6,970 nucleotides of DNA. Source: Smithellaceae bacterium. GTDB lineage: Bacteria > Desulfobacterota > Syntrophia > Syntrophales > Smithellaceae. Both the position numbers and the translations under genes were made by a program. Below, in pieces: positions 1-6,869 of the stretch. Within the stretch, counting starts at the first letter, position 1, and each line of letters opens with the position of its first letter. Below the pieces are notes generated by a model, which was given only the letters and a program-made list of their open reading frames with translations, was not told the origin of the DNA and ran no database searches. The stretch lies in assembly GCA_028701435.1 (NCBI GenBank), contig JAQVQT010000096.1:1-6970 (forward strand), given 5' to 3'.

Positions 1-1378
1 CGCCCAGCGTTTTATACAGCGCCACAAGATTGTTGACGGAGGCCAACCGCAGCAGGATCAGGCCCTGTTGGGCTCCGTACAATGATCGCTGCGCGTCCAG
101 CACGGAGAGGTAGCTGTCGATTCCTTTTTCGTAGCGCATTTCGGAGAGGCGGTAAACGACGCTCATCGCGTCCACCAGAGACTGCTGCGCTTCCACGCGC
201 CGGCTGACCATTCCTTTTTCGGCCAGCGCGTCCGCCACTTCACGAAAGGCCGTCTGAACGGACTTTTCATACTGGGCGATGGAAATTTCCTTTTCGAGTT
301 TGGTGACGTCGTATGCGTACCACAGGCGGGGGTCAAAAATCGGCATCACGATCTGCGGCGCGAACATCCATACATCCGAGCCGGCTTTAAAAAGACCCGA
401 CAGATCGGCGCTGGCCGTTCCCAGGGAGGTCGAAAGCGAAATTCGGGGGAAGAGGGACGCACGGGCCGCGCCGATGTTGGCGTTGGCCGCTTTGAGGCGG
501 TGTTCCGCCGCCAGAACGTCCGGACGCCCGAGCAGCACTTCGGATGAGAGGCCGGGAGAAATGTCCCGGGGCAGGGCTACGCCGGACAGATCCCGGGGAA
601 GCAGATCCGGCCGAACGGGAGACCCGATGAGAAGATTCAGACCGTTTTCGTCCTGCGCGACAAGCTGGGTGTAGCGGGCGACGTCTCCCCTGGCCGTATC
701 CACCTGGGTTTGCGCCCGGCGCAGATCCAGCTCGGAGGCCAGTCCGACGTCATGGCGTTTCTTGATCATACGGTAGGCCGCTTCCTGCGCGGTCAGTGTC
801 GAGGTAACCAGTTGAAGGGCTTCCCGGTCGGCGGCCAGGGCCAGGTAGGCCTGCGTCACCGTTGCCACCAGCAGAATCCGGGCGCTGCGGCTTGCCTCAT
901 CGGTGGCCAGGTATTGTTCCAGCGCGGCGTCTTTCAAGCTGCGGATGCGGCCGAAGAAGTCGATTTCCCAGGCGGCGAGGCCCAGATTGACGCTGTACTG
1001 TTCGGCGGTATATGCGCTTCCGGAAGGGGAGAGGTCCGCCGGAACCCGATTCTGAGACCAGCTTCCGGTTGCGTTGACGGTCGGCAAAAGCGTTGCGCGG
1101 CTGATGCCGAACATGGCCTTGGCTTTTTCCACGTTCAGGCCCGCCACCCGCAGATCGCGGTTGTTCGCAATCGCGGCCGCGATGACTTCCCGAAGCCGCT
1201 CATCCTGGATGAAATCCCGCCATGCCAGCTCGAATGCCTGAGGCGCCGGTTTTTCCTCCTGATAGGCCTGGCCTTTCGGCCACTGTTTCGGCACCGGCGC
1301 ATCGGGTCGCTCATATTTCGGCGCCATCGTGCAGCCGGCCAGCAGAATCATCAGAATCAAAAGCCATTTCTTATTCAT
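1..1378 (-). CDS. Outer-membrane channel lipoprotein of an RND efflux system (OprM/NodT family), partial at C-terminus
   Basis: Outer-membrane exit duct that docks on the adaptor and pump encoded just upstream. I translated the minus strand from the ATG at 1378: 459 codons stay open without a frameshift and run off the left edge. The N-terminus is a lipoprotein signal peptide, with hydrophobic residues 5-14 and lipobox L13-A14-G15-C16. The family hallmarks follow in order: the first outer-membrane efflux repeat, with WEIDFFGR at 137-144 and the coiled-coil segment around residues 155-250 (VGLASELDLRRAQ at 211-223), then the second repeat, with LLGRPDVLAAEHRL at 282-295, ARASLFPRISL at 305-315, PIFD at 346-349 and AFREVADALA at 377-386. 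The last readable residues, YKTLG, match the place where relatives read TLGGGW, so probably only 10-20 residues are missing. The start overlaps the pump's last codons by 8 bases; AGAGG at 1388-1392 is a suitable ribosome binding site. The truncation is a window-edge effect. The family is certain; the exact orthologue is not. Confidence 0.95.
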   Translation of the reverse strand, partial: MNKKWLLILMILLAGCTMAPKYERPDAPVPKQWPKGQAYQEEKPAPQAFELAWRDFIQDERLREVIAAAIANNRDLRVAGLNVEKAKAMFGISRATLLPTVNATGSWSQNRVPADLSPSGSAYTAEQYSVNLGLAAWEIDFFGRIRSLKDAALEQYLATDEASRSARILLVATVTQAYLALAADREALQLVTSTLTAQEAAYRMIKKRHDVGLASELDLRRAQTQVDTARGDVARYTQLVAQDENGLNLLIGSPVRPDLLPRDLSGVALPRDISPGLSSEVLLGRPDVLAAEHRLKAANANIGAARASLFPRISLSTSLGTASADLSGLFKAGSDVWMFAPQIVMPIFDPRLWYAYDVTKLEKEISIAQYEKSVQTAFREVADALAEKGMVSRRVEAQQSLVDAMSVVYRLSEMRYEKGIDSYLSVLDAQRSLYGAQQGLILLRLASVNNLVALYKTLG

Positions 1379-4300
1379 GGGGTTGAACCTCTGGGGCATT
1401 CGTCGTGTTCGCGTCGGTCATTTTCTTTTTCCGGCGCCCGGACAAAATGCTTTCCTTTAAGCGGGCAAAAAGCGGAGGGCCGCCGGTTCCGCCCGCGTCC
1501 ATTTTCAGCTTTTTGCCGAACAAATTTTCAATCAGGACGTAAAACAGCGGTGAAAAGATCACCACCAGAAGGGTTGCCGTGATCATGCCTCCCAGCACGC
1601 TGGTGCCGATGGCGTTCTGGGCGCCGGCGCCCGCTCCGGTGGTCATGGCGAGCGGCAGGACGCCGAATCCAAAGGCGAGCGACGTCATCACGATTGGACG
1701 GAAGCGCAGCTTTGCCCCCTCCAGGGTCGCTTCCAGAAGCCCCATTCCTTTTTCCAGGCCGCCCTTGGCGAACTGGACGATGAGGATGGCGTTTTTGGTG
1801 GTGAGCCCCATCGTCGTCAGGAGTCCGATCTGGAAATACACGTCATTGGCGAGCCCTCGCGTGCTGGACGCGATAATGCCGCCGATGACGCCCAGCGGAA
1901 GCACCAGCAGAATCGAAATGGGAATCGTCCAGCTTTCATACAGAGCGGCCAGGCACAGAAAGATCACGAAGATGGAAAAAGCATACAAAAGGGGAGCCTG
2001 GGTGCCGGCCATCCGCTCCTGATAGGAAAGGCCGCTCCAGTCGAAGCCGAAGCCGGAAGGAAGTTTTTCCATGGCCTCCTCCATTGCCTGCATGGCTTCG
2101 CCCGAACTGCGTCCCGGCGCAGGTTCGCCCCAGATGTTGATGGAAGGAAATCCGTTAAAGCGCGTCAGCCGGGGCGGCCCGGACGTCCAGCGGCCCCTGG
2201 CAAAGGATGCAAAAGGCACCATCCGGCCCTGCGTGTTGCGCACATAGAGATTTTCCAGATTCTTGGGCAGCATGCGGTAGGGCGCGTCGGCCTGAATGTA
2301 CACTCTTTTGATGCGTCCGCCCTGAATGAAGTCGTTGGCGTAGGCGCTGCCGAAGGCGGCGGAAAGCGTTCGGTGGATGGACGAGATGGGGACCCCCAGG
2401 GCGCCGGCTCGTTCCCAGTCCACGTCAATCCGGTATTCGGGGACGTCTTCCATGCTGTTGGGCCGGACTTTGCTGACCCGGGGATCCTTCGCCGCGAGGC
2501 CGAGGAGCTGGTACTGCGCGTTCATCAGCGCCGAATGCCCCACCCCTCCGCGATCCAGCAGTTGAAAATCGAACCCGATGGCCGTGCCCAGCTCAATGAC
2601 GGCAGGGGGCTGGAAGGTAAACACCATGGCGTTGCGGATACGGGACAGCGCGCCCATCGCCCGGCCGGCAATCGCCTTTGCTTTCAGATCCGCCCGGTCG
2701 CGCAGGTGCCAGTCTTTGAGCCGGATAAACACCATGCCGTTGTTTTGCGAGCGTCCGGAAAATCCGATGCCGGTGATCGTCATGAGCGATTCCACGGCTT
2801 CTTTTTCATTTTCCTCAAAGTATTTTTGAATCTGCTGCGTGATCTCTGCGGTTTGTTCCAGCGTGGCGCCGGTGGGCATGATGACCTGTGCGAGCAGGAT
2901 GCCCTGATCTTCATCCGGCAGGTAGGCCTTGGGCATGCGCAAAAACAAAACGCCCATGACCGCGACGATGACCAGAAAAACCACCAGGTAGCGTTTTTTC
3001 CGGGAGAGCGAATGGCTGACCAGTCCGACGTAACGGTCACGCAGCCTGAAGAAAACGCGGTCAAACCACAGGAAAAACGGCCGCGCGAAAGAGGCGGCGT
3101 TTTCCGCCGGCTGATGTCCGGCCTGGACGGGCTTGAGGAGCCCGGCGCACAGGACGGGCGTCAGGATCAGGGCGACCGCCACCGAAAGCAGCATGGCCGA
3201 CATGATCGTGATGGAGAACTGGCGGTAGATGATGCCGGTGGAGCCTGGAAAAAACGCCATCGGACCGAAGACGGCGGAAAGCACCAGGCCGATGCCGACC
3301 AGCGCGCTGGTGATTTGATCCATGGATTTGGCCGTGGCTTCTTTGGGGGAAAGCCCTTCCTCCGTCATGATTCGCTCCACGTTTTCGACGACGACAATCG
3401 CGTCATCGACCAGCAGTCCGATCGCCAGCACCATGGCGAACATCGTCAGCATGTTGACGGTAAAGCCGAAAAGCGCAAGCACGGCGAAGGTTCCGAGAAG
3501 AACCACGGGCACGGCGATGGTGGGGATCAGCGTGGCGCGGATGCTGCCCAGAAAAAGCAGCATGACCAGAAACACCAGCACAATGGCGATCACGAGCGTC
3601 TTGATCACTTCATTGATGGACACCTTGATGAAGACCGTGGAGTCGTTCGGATAGACGACTTTCATCCCGGGCGGAAAAAAGCGGCTCATCTCGGCCATTT
3701 TCGCCTTGACCGCGTCGGCCGTATCCAGCGCGTTCGCGCCCGGCGACTGGCGGATGGCGATGCCCGCTGAAGGCTTGCCGCTGTAAGAAACCTGAATGTC
3801 GTAAATTTCCGTGCCCAGCTCCGTTCGTCCCACGTCGCGGATGCGCACCACGGAGCCGTCGGGATTGGTTCGAATCGGGATGGCGGCAAATTCTTCCGGA
3901 GTGGAAAGCATGTTCTGGACGACGATGGAGGCGTTCAAGCGCTGGCCGGGAACCGCGGGCGCGCCGCCGAACTGTCCGGCGGAGACCTCCACATTGTAAG
4001 CCTTGAGCGCGGTCAGCACATCGTCAACCGTCAGATGATACTCCGTCATTTCATTAGGATTGAGCCAGACGCGCATGGCATAGCCGCCGCCGAAAACCTC
4101 CACCTCACCGACGCCGGGGACGCGGGCCATAATTTTTTCGAGGTTGGACTTGGCGTAATCCCTCAAGTCTGTTCCATCCATCGAACCGTCTTCGGAAATC
4201 AGTCCGACGATCATCAGATAGTTCCGGGTGGACTTGCTGACCTGCACGCCCTGATTTTCGACGACGTCGGGAAGGCTGGGCAGAGCGGACTGGACCTTGT

Positions 4301-4628
4301 TTTGCACTTTAGACCAGGCGATGTCGGGGTCCGTGCCCGGAGCGAAGGTCAGCTCCAGGCGGGAGCCTCCCGCCGAATCGCTGGAGGCGGACATATAGAT
4401 CAAATTGTCCAGACCGGTCATTTTCTGTTCGATGACCTGGGTCACGCTGTTTTCAACCGTTTCGGACGAGGCTCCGGGATAGGAGGCGGTAATCGCGATG
4501 GAGGGCGGCGCCAACTGGGGATACTGGGAGACGGGCAAAATATAAATCGCGATGACGCCCAGCGCCATGATGACGATGGCGATAACCCAGGCGAAAACGG
4601 GACGGTCCAGAAAGAATTTGGATAGCAT
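1371..4628 (-). CDS. RND multidrug efflux pump, inner-membrane transporter (AcrB/MexB-like, HAE1 family)
   Basis: Proton-driven trimeric exporter of the inner membrane that passes drugs, detergents or similar amphiphiles to the adaptor and outer channel. At 1085 aa it is slightly longer than AcrB (1049). The N-terminus FFLDRPVFAWVIAIVIM (5-21) is the HAE1 signature and first membrane helix. TM2-TM6 span about 342-500 and TM8-TM12 about 875-1035; the two periplasmic porter/docking halves lie between TM1-TM2 and between TM7-TM8. Proton-relay residues are present: Asp408-Asp409 in GLLVDDAIVVVEN, and Lys945 in GLTTKNAILIV. The residue after that motif is Gln952 where AcrB has Glu947. In the switch-loop region (613-634) Met616 and Ile621 stand where AcrB has Phe610 and Phe615, while Phe623 and Phe634 are kept. 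After TM12 there is a tail of about 48 residues, basic in its first part (KKLK, GRRKKK). GGAGG at 4634-4638 precedes the ATG by 5 bases. The gene lies 11 bases after the adaptor gene and overlaps the channel gene by 8. Confidence 0.97.
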   Translation of the reverse strand: MLSKFFLDRPVFAWVIAIVIMALGVIAIYILPVSQYPQLAPPSIAITASYPGASSETVENSVTQVIEQKMTGLDNLIYMSASSDSAGGSRLELTFAPGTDPDIAWSKVQNKVQSALPSLPDVVENQGVQVSKSTRNYLMIVGLISEDGSMDGTDLRDYAKSNLEKIMARVPGVGEVEVFGGGYAMRVWLNPNEMTEYHLTVDDVLTALKAYNVEVSAGQFGGAPAVPGQRLNASIVVQNMLSTPEEFAAIPIRTNPDGSVVRIRDVGRTELGTEIYDIQVSYSGKPSAGIAIRQSPGANALDTADAVKAKMAEMSRFFPPGMKVVYPNDSTVFIKVSINEVIKTLVIAIVLVFLVMLLFLGSIRATLIPTIAVPVVLLGTFAVLALFGFTVNMLTMFAMVLAIGLLVDDAIVVVENVERIMTEEGLSPKEATAKSMDQITSALVGIGLVLSAVFGPMAFFPGSTGIIYRQFSITIMSAMLLSVAVALILTPVLCAGLLKPVQAGHQPAENAASFARPFFLWFDRVFFRLRDRYVGLVSHSLSRKKRYLVVFLVIVAVMGVLFLRMPKAYLPDEDQGILLAQVIMPTGATLEQTAEITQQIQKYFEENEKEAVESLMTITGIGFSGRSQNNGMVFIRLKDWHLRDRADLKAKAIAGRAMGALSRIRNAMVFTFQPPAVIELGTAIGFDFQLLDRGGVGHSALMNAQYQLLGLAAKDPRVSKVRPNSMEDVPEYRIDVDWERAGALGVPISSIHRTLSAAFGSAYANDFIQGGRIKRVYIQADAPYRMLPKNLENLYVRNTQGRMVPFASFARGRWTSGPPRLTRFNGFPSINIWGEPAPGRSSGEAMQAMEEAMEKLPSGFGFDWSGLSYQERMAGTQAPLLYAFSIFVIFLCLAALYESWTIPISILLVLPLGVIGGIIASSTRGLANDVYFQIGLLTTMGLTTKNAILIVQFAKGGLEKGMGLLEATLEGAKLRFRPIVMTSLAFGFGVLPLAMTTGAGAGAQNAIGTSVLGGMITATLLVVIFSPLFYVLIENLFGKKLKMDAGGTGGPPLFARLKESILSGRRKKKMTDANTTNAPEVQPHE

Positions 4629-4639
4629 TTAGGCCTCCG

Positions 4640-5836
4640 TTACCGGGTTTGGACGGACGGGGCCGCCTTTTGGCCTTTCCCGTCTGTTTTTGCGGAATTT
4701 TCAAAGGGGACGGTTCTGACGAGTGCGCCGGGCTTCACTTTCAGGATGCCTTCGACAATCACGCGCTCGCCGGATTCCAGGCCGGAAGTCACCAGCCAGG
4801 CGTCGCCGATGGTCCGATCCAGCGTGAGCGGCCGCTGCTGAACGGCTCCTTTCGCATCCACGACAAAGGTAAACGGATTCCCCTTGAGATCGCGGGAAAC
4901 CGCCTGCTGAGGAACGAGGATCGCATTTTTGCGGATTCCCTCCTGAATGACCGTGCGGACGAACATGTTCGGCAGCAGAAGGCCTTTCGGATTGGGAAAT
5001 ACCATGCGCAATATGACCGATCCGGTGGTCGGATCGACGGTGATGTCCTGGAATTGAAGGGTGCCCTTCCAGGGATATTCCGATCCGTCCTCCAGCAGAA
5101 GCCTGACGCCTTCGAGGTGTTTCTTGCTGATTTCGATGCGGCCTTCCTGAAGCTGGCGGCGCAGGCGGAGAATTTCCGCCGTGGATTGCGTCACATCAAC
5201 ATACATGGGGTCCAGTTGTTGAATCGTCGCCAGAGGCAGCGGTTGATGCGATGTGACCAGGGCGCCTTCCGTAACGCTGGAGCGGCCGATGCGTCCGGAG
5301 ATGGGGGCCGTAATGGCGGTGTGCTGCAGATTGATCCGGGCCACTTCCACCGATGCTTTTCCGAACTGAATATCCGCCTGAGTCTGCTTCAGGGCGGCGG
5401 TGGCGTCATCATAATCCTGTTGACTTACAGCTTTTTCGGCGATCAGTTCCCGCAGGCGGGCGGCTTTCAACTGGATCGTTGTTAGATGAGCTTCCGAGCG
5501 CGCAAGAGAGGCTTTCGCGTTATCGAGCGCCGCCTGATAGAGAGAGGCGTCGATTTGAAAAAGCACCTGTCCGGCCCGAACATTGGCGCCCTCCGTGAAG
5601 AGACGCTTCTGGATAATGCCGGCCACCTGGGGGCGAACTTCCGCGACCAGATAAGCCGAAGTTCGTCCCGGCAGTTCCGTTGTGCTGGCAACTTGCCTGG
5701 CCTGGATGGTCACCACGGAAACTTCGGGCGGGGGAGGAGGGCCTTTCGGGCCCTTGTCCGAGCAGCCGTTCAGGAGGAATCCCGCGGCGAGAAGACTGAT
5801 GACGATCATTCGTCCGGCAATGGCGTGGATCTGCAT
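4640..5836 (-). CDS. Periplasmic adaptor (membrane fusion) lipoprotein of the RND pump, AcrA/MexA-like
   Basis: Links the inner-membrane pump to the outer-membrane channel. With the start at 5836 it is 398 aa, a normal size for the family. Residues 10-24 are a hydrophobic signal segment ending in lipobox L22-N23-G24-C25, followed by a proline-rich linker (PPPPP at 33-37). Domains in order: membrane-proximal and beta-barrel strand from about 38; first half of the lipoyl/barrel-sandwich domain at 62-98 (VRPQVAGII, EGANVRAGQVLFQID); alpha-hairpin at about 99-172; second lipoyl half at 175-206 (ITAPISGRIG, VTEGALV); beta-barrel at about 207-300 (DPMYVDVTQS); and the C-terminal membrane-proximal domain ending in GERVIVEGILKVKPG (356-370). 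An in-frame ATG at 5851, directly after the regulator stop, would add five residues but has no Shine-Dalgarno; the ATG at 5836 has one, so I chose it. Residue +2 after the lipid cysteine is Ser, not Asp. It is co-transcribed with the regulator before it and the pump after it. Confidence 0.95.
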   Translation of the reverse strand: MQIHAIAGRMIVISLLAAGFLLNGCSDKGPKGPPPPPEVSVVTIQARQVASTTELPGRTSAYLVAEVRPQVAGIIQKRLFTEGANVRAGQVLFQIDASLYQAALDNAKASLARSEAHLTTIQLKAARLRELIAEKAVSQQDYDDATAALKQTQADIQFGKASVEVARINLQHTAITAPISGRIGRSSVTEGALVTSHQPLPLATIQQLDPMYVDVTQSTAEILRLRRQLQEGRIEISKKHLEGVRLLLEDGSEYPWKGTLQFQDITVDPTTGSVILRMVFPNPKGLLLPNMFVRTVIQEGIRKNAILVPQQAVSRDLKGNPFTFVVDAKGAVQQRPLTLDRTIGDAWLVTSGLESGERVIVEGILKVKPGALVRTVPFENSAKTDGKGQKAAPSVQTR

Positions 5837-5840
5837 TCGG

Positions 5841-5847
5841 CACCTCT
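5841..5847 (-). promoter_or_regulatory. Ribosome binding site that decides the adaptor start
   Basis: On the minus strand AGAGGTG lies four bases ahead of the ATG at 5836. The alternative ATG at 5851 is preceded only by the A-rich end of the regulator gene (AAAAAATAA) and would place this ribosome binding site inside the coding region. The spacing therefore favours 5836. Confidence 0.6.
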
Positions 5848-5851
5848 GCAT

Positions 5852-6430
5852 TTATTTTTTGATGGCATCCCAGCAGGCTTGCGTAACCTGTTCAATGGTT
5901 GCTTCATCCAACTGGAGAAAGCCAAGAATATGATCGCGCATCAGCGTTTGCAGCGGGCCGAAAGCCAGGGCAAACAACGCGGACATCGGCAGGTTTTTGA
6001 GAATCTGCTGTTCGGCGCCTTGCTCGAAAATGTCGATCATGATTTTGCTTTTGTCCGATTTGCCCAAAAGCCTTTCTTTGCGATGGGATAACCCGTACGG
6101 AGAGTTGAAAAACTGCTCCATGAAGCGGAAATGAAAGGGATTCTCCATGAAATATTTCAGGACTTTCCTGTTCATGTAGAGAAATTTTTCCCGAATGGAC
6201 GCTGCGGCCGGATATCCTTCCTGAATCATTTCAGTGATCCTGACTTCCAGATCACGGTGCAGCGCGAGGATCAGTTCGTCTTTGCTTTCGAAATAAAGGT
6301 AAATGGTGCCGGCGGCAACTCCCGCCTGTTTGGCGATCAGCGCCATGGGAGAATCGTGAAAACCCCGCTCGGCAATCAGATTCAGGGCCACGTCCATGAT
6401 GTCGGCACGCTTGTCGGTTTTATTCATCAT
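5852..6430 (-). CDS. TetR-family transcriptional repressor, first gene of the efflux operon
   Basis: DNA-binding repressor that most likely controls its own operon and is released by a pump substrate. From the ATG at 6430 it is 192 aa, typical for the family. Residues 5-50 form the TetR_N domain: helix 1 with IMDVALNLIAERGF (11-24), then the helix-turn-helix around 27-47 (ALIAKQAGVAAGTIYLYF), followed by SKDEL. The remainder (about 55-190) is the variable all-helical ligand-binding and dimer domain; its ligand cannot be read from sequence. Longer in-frame starts exist at 6451 and 6469, but both lie inside the 22-bp palindrome proposed as operator, and neither has a clear ribosome binding site. 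A start at 6430 or the adjacent ATG at 6427 gives the usual short N-terminus and a leader of about 40 bases behind the predicted promoter, although the ribosome binding site there (GGA) is weak. The adaptor start follows the stop by 15 bases, so regulator and pump share a transcript. Confidence 0.92.
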   Translation of the reverse strand: MMNKTDKRADIMDVALNLIAERGFHDSPMALIAKQAGVAAGTIYLYFESKDELILALHRDLEVRITEMIQEGYPAAASIREKFLYMNRKVLKYFMENPFHFRFMEQFFNSPYGLSHRKERLLGKSDKSKIMIDIFEQGAEQQILKNLPMSALFALAFGPLQTLMRDHILGFLQLDEATIEQVTQACWDAIKK

Positions 6431-6448
6431 TCCGAATCCGTTTTGCTT

Positions 6449-6470
6449 CATGAATGAACATTCATTCATG
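6449..6470. promoter_or_regulatory. Probable TetR operator: perfect 10-bp inverted repeat with 2-base centre
   Basis: The sequence reads CATGAATGAA-CA-TTCATTCATG, in which the two 10-base arms are exact reverse complements. TGAATGA/TCATTCA half-sites of this form are known for some TetR-family regulators; I recall the Bacillus FadR site as similar. It sits immediately upstream of the preferred regulator start and at or just after the predicted transcription start, where a bound repressor would block initiation. It is the strongest palindrome I found in the window. Assignment to the adjacent repressor is inference from position and form. Confidence 0.8.
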
Positions 6471-6478
6471 GGTTGATT

Positions 6479-6507
6479 TCTCTACACGGAAGAGGTGGGG
6501 TTGTCAA
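6479..6507 (-). promoter_or_regulatory. Predicted sigma-70-type promoter of the regulator-efflux operon
   Basis: Reading the minus strand, TTGACA at 6507-6502 is a perfect -35 hexamer. A 17-base spacer leads to TAGAGA at 6484-6479, a weak -10 that matches the consensus at three positions. The start of transcription would fall near 6472, directly at the edge of the 22-bp palindrome. The -35 and the geometry with the operator are the main support; the -10 is the weak part. Confidence 0.45.
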
Positions 6508-6575
6508 GTTTTTTATGCAGGAATACACATAATTGCATAATTTATTAGACGATTCCCGATTTAAGCAGGTTTGAA

Positions 6576-6591
6576 TCCCGCTCCCGCGGGA
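6576..6591. repeat. Short GC-rich hairpin in the intergenic region
   Basis: TCCCGC and GCGGGA form a perfect 6-bp stem with a 4-base loop (TCCC). No T-run follows on either strand, so it is not a convincing intrinsic terminator. It may belong to the same decayed intergenic repeat as the direct repeat beside it. A stem this short can occur by chance. Confidence 0.35.
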
Positions 6592-6596
6592 CGAGA

Positions 6597-6661
6597 GTTC
6601 ATTCTCCGTAGCTTGCTGCGATATAACCATGTTCAATTCATACATCGACAGCTTGCTGCGA
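6597..6661. repeat. Imperfect direct repeat (12-bp core) in the intergenic region
   Basis: The 12-base core AGCTTGCTGCGA occurs exactly at 6610-6621 and 6650-6661, a period of 40. Each core is preceded by GTTCA (6597-6601 and 6631-6635), so the two units share an order of parts but differ by six bases in internal length. The first core can fold into a 5-bp stem (6607-6611 with 6616-6620, one G-T pair) with loop CTTG; the second keeps only about three pairs. The arrangement suggests two decayed copies of a small hairpin-bearing intergenic repeat. I see no open reading frame or complete RNA gene in it. Confidence 0.5.
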
Positions 6662-6677
6662 GGCGGTTGAATGACGT

Positions 6678-6869
6678 TTAGGAATTTTTTCTTTCCTGAA
6701 GCAGCCAGACAGCCAGCGCCGCCAGGAAAACGGCGGCAAGGGCGCTGGGCCACAAGGGGATTTCCTGCCCCGCGGCCGTCACCGGAAGGCCAACGATAAA
6801 GCGGATCAACTGGGCGGCCGCCATCAAAAACAGGATGATTGCAATAACCAGAGATGCGGGTCGTTTCAT
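6678..6869 (-). CDS. Small two-helix inner-membrane protein of unknown function
   Basis: 63 aa, function not recognised. Two hydrophobic segments, about residues 6-25 and 39-57, are separated by a short polar stretch with a PLWPS motif at 38-42; basic residues sit at the start (KR at 2-3) and end (ERK at 59-61). There is no lipobox or cleavage site, so it is probably an integral membrane protein. The gene is well supported: AAGGAGG at 6876-6882 lies six bases before the ATG, which is the best ribosome binding site in the window, and the reading frame closes with TAA. Its strand is the same as the efflux operon, but 208-247 bases containing the operon's own promoter separate them, so it is likely a separate unit. 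I recall similar 60-65 aa membrane proteins in several proteobacteria but cannot name a family. No link to efflux is shown. Confidence 0.75.
   Translation of the reverse strand: MKRPASLVIAIILFLMAAAQLIRFIVGLPVTAAGQEIPLWPSALAAVFLAALAVWLLQERKNS

Noticed and set aside
710..1582. Plus-strand open frame of 290 codons
   Set aside because: It is antisense to the channel gene and the end of the pump gene, both of which have clear family motifs. The translation shows no domain.
2373..3770. Long open frame (465 codons) on the plus strand
   Set aside because: It lies wholly antisense to the pump gene, and its translation is rich in His, Asp, Gly and Gln with no recognisable domain, as expected of a shadow frame in GC-rich coding DNA.
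4035..5485. Plus-strand open frames of 196 and 278 codons
   Set aside because: They are antisense to the pump start and to the adaptor gene, and look like low-complexity shadow translations.
6576..6591. Intrinsic terminator for the small gene
   Set aside because: The hairpin is not followed by a run of T on the minus strand, and it lies about 90 bases past the stop codon.
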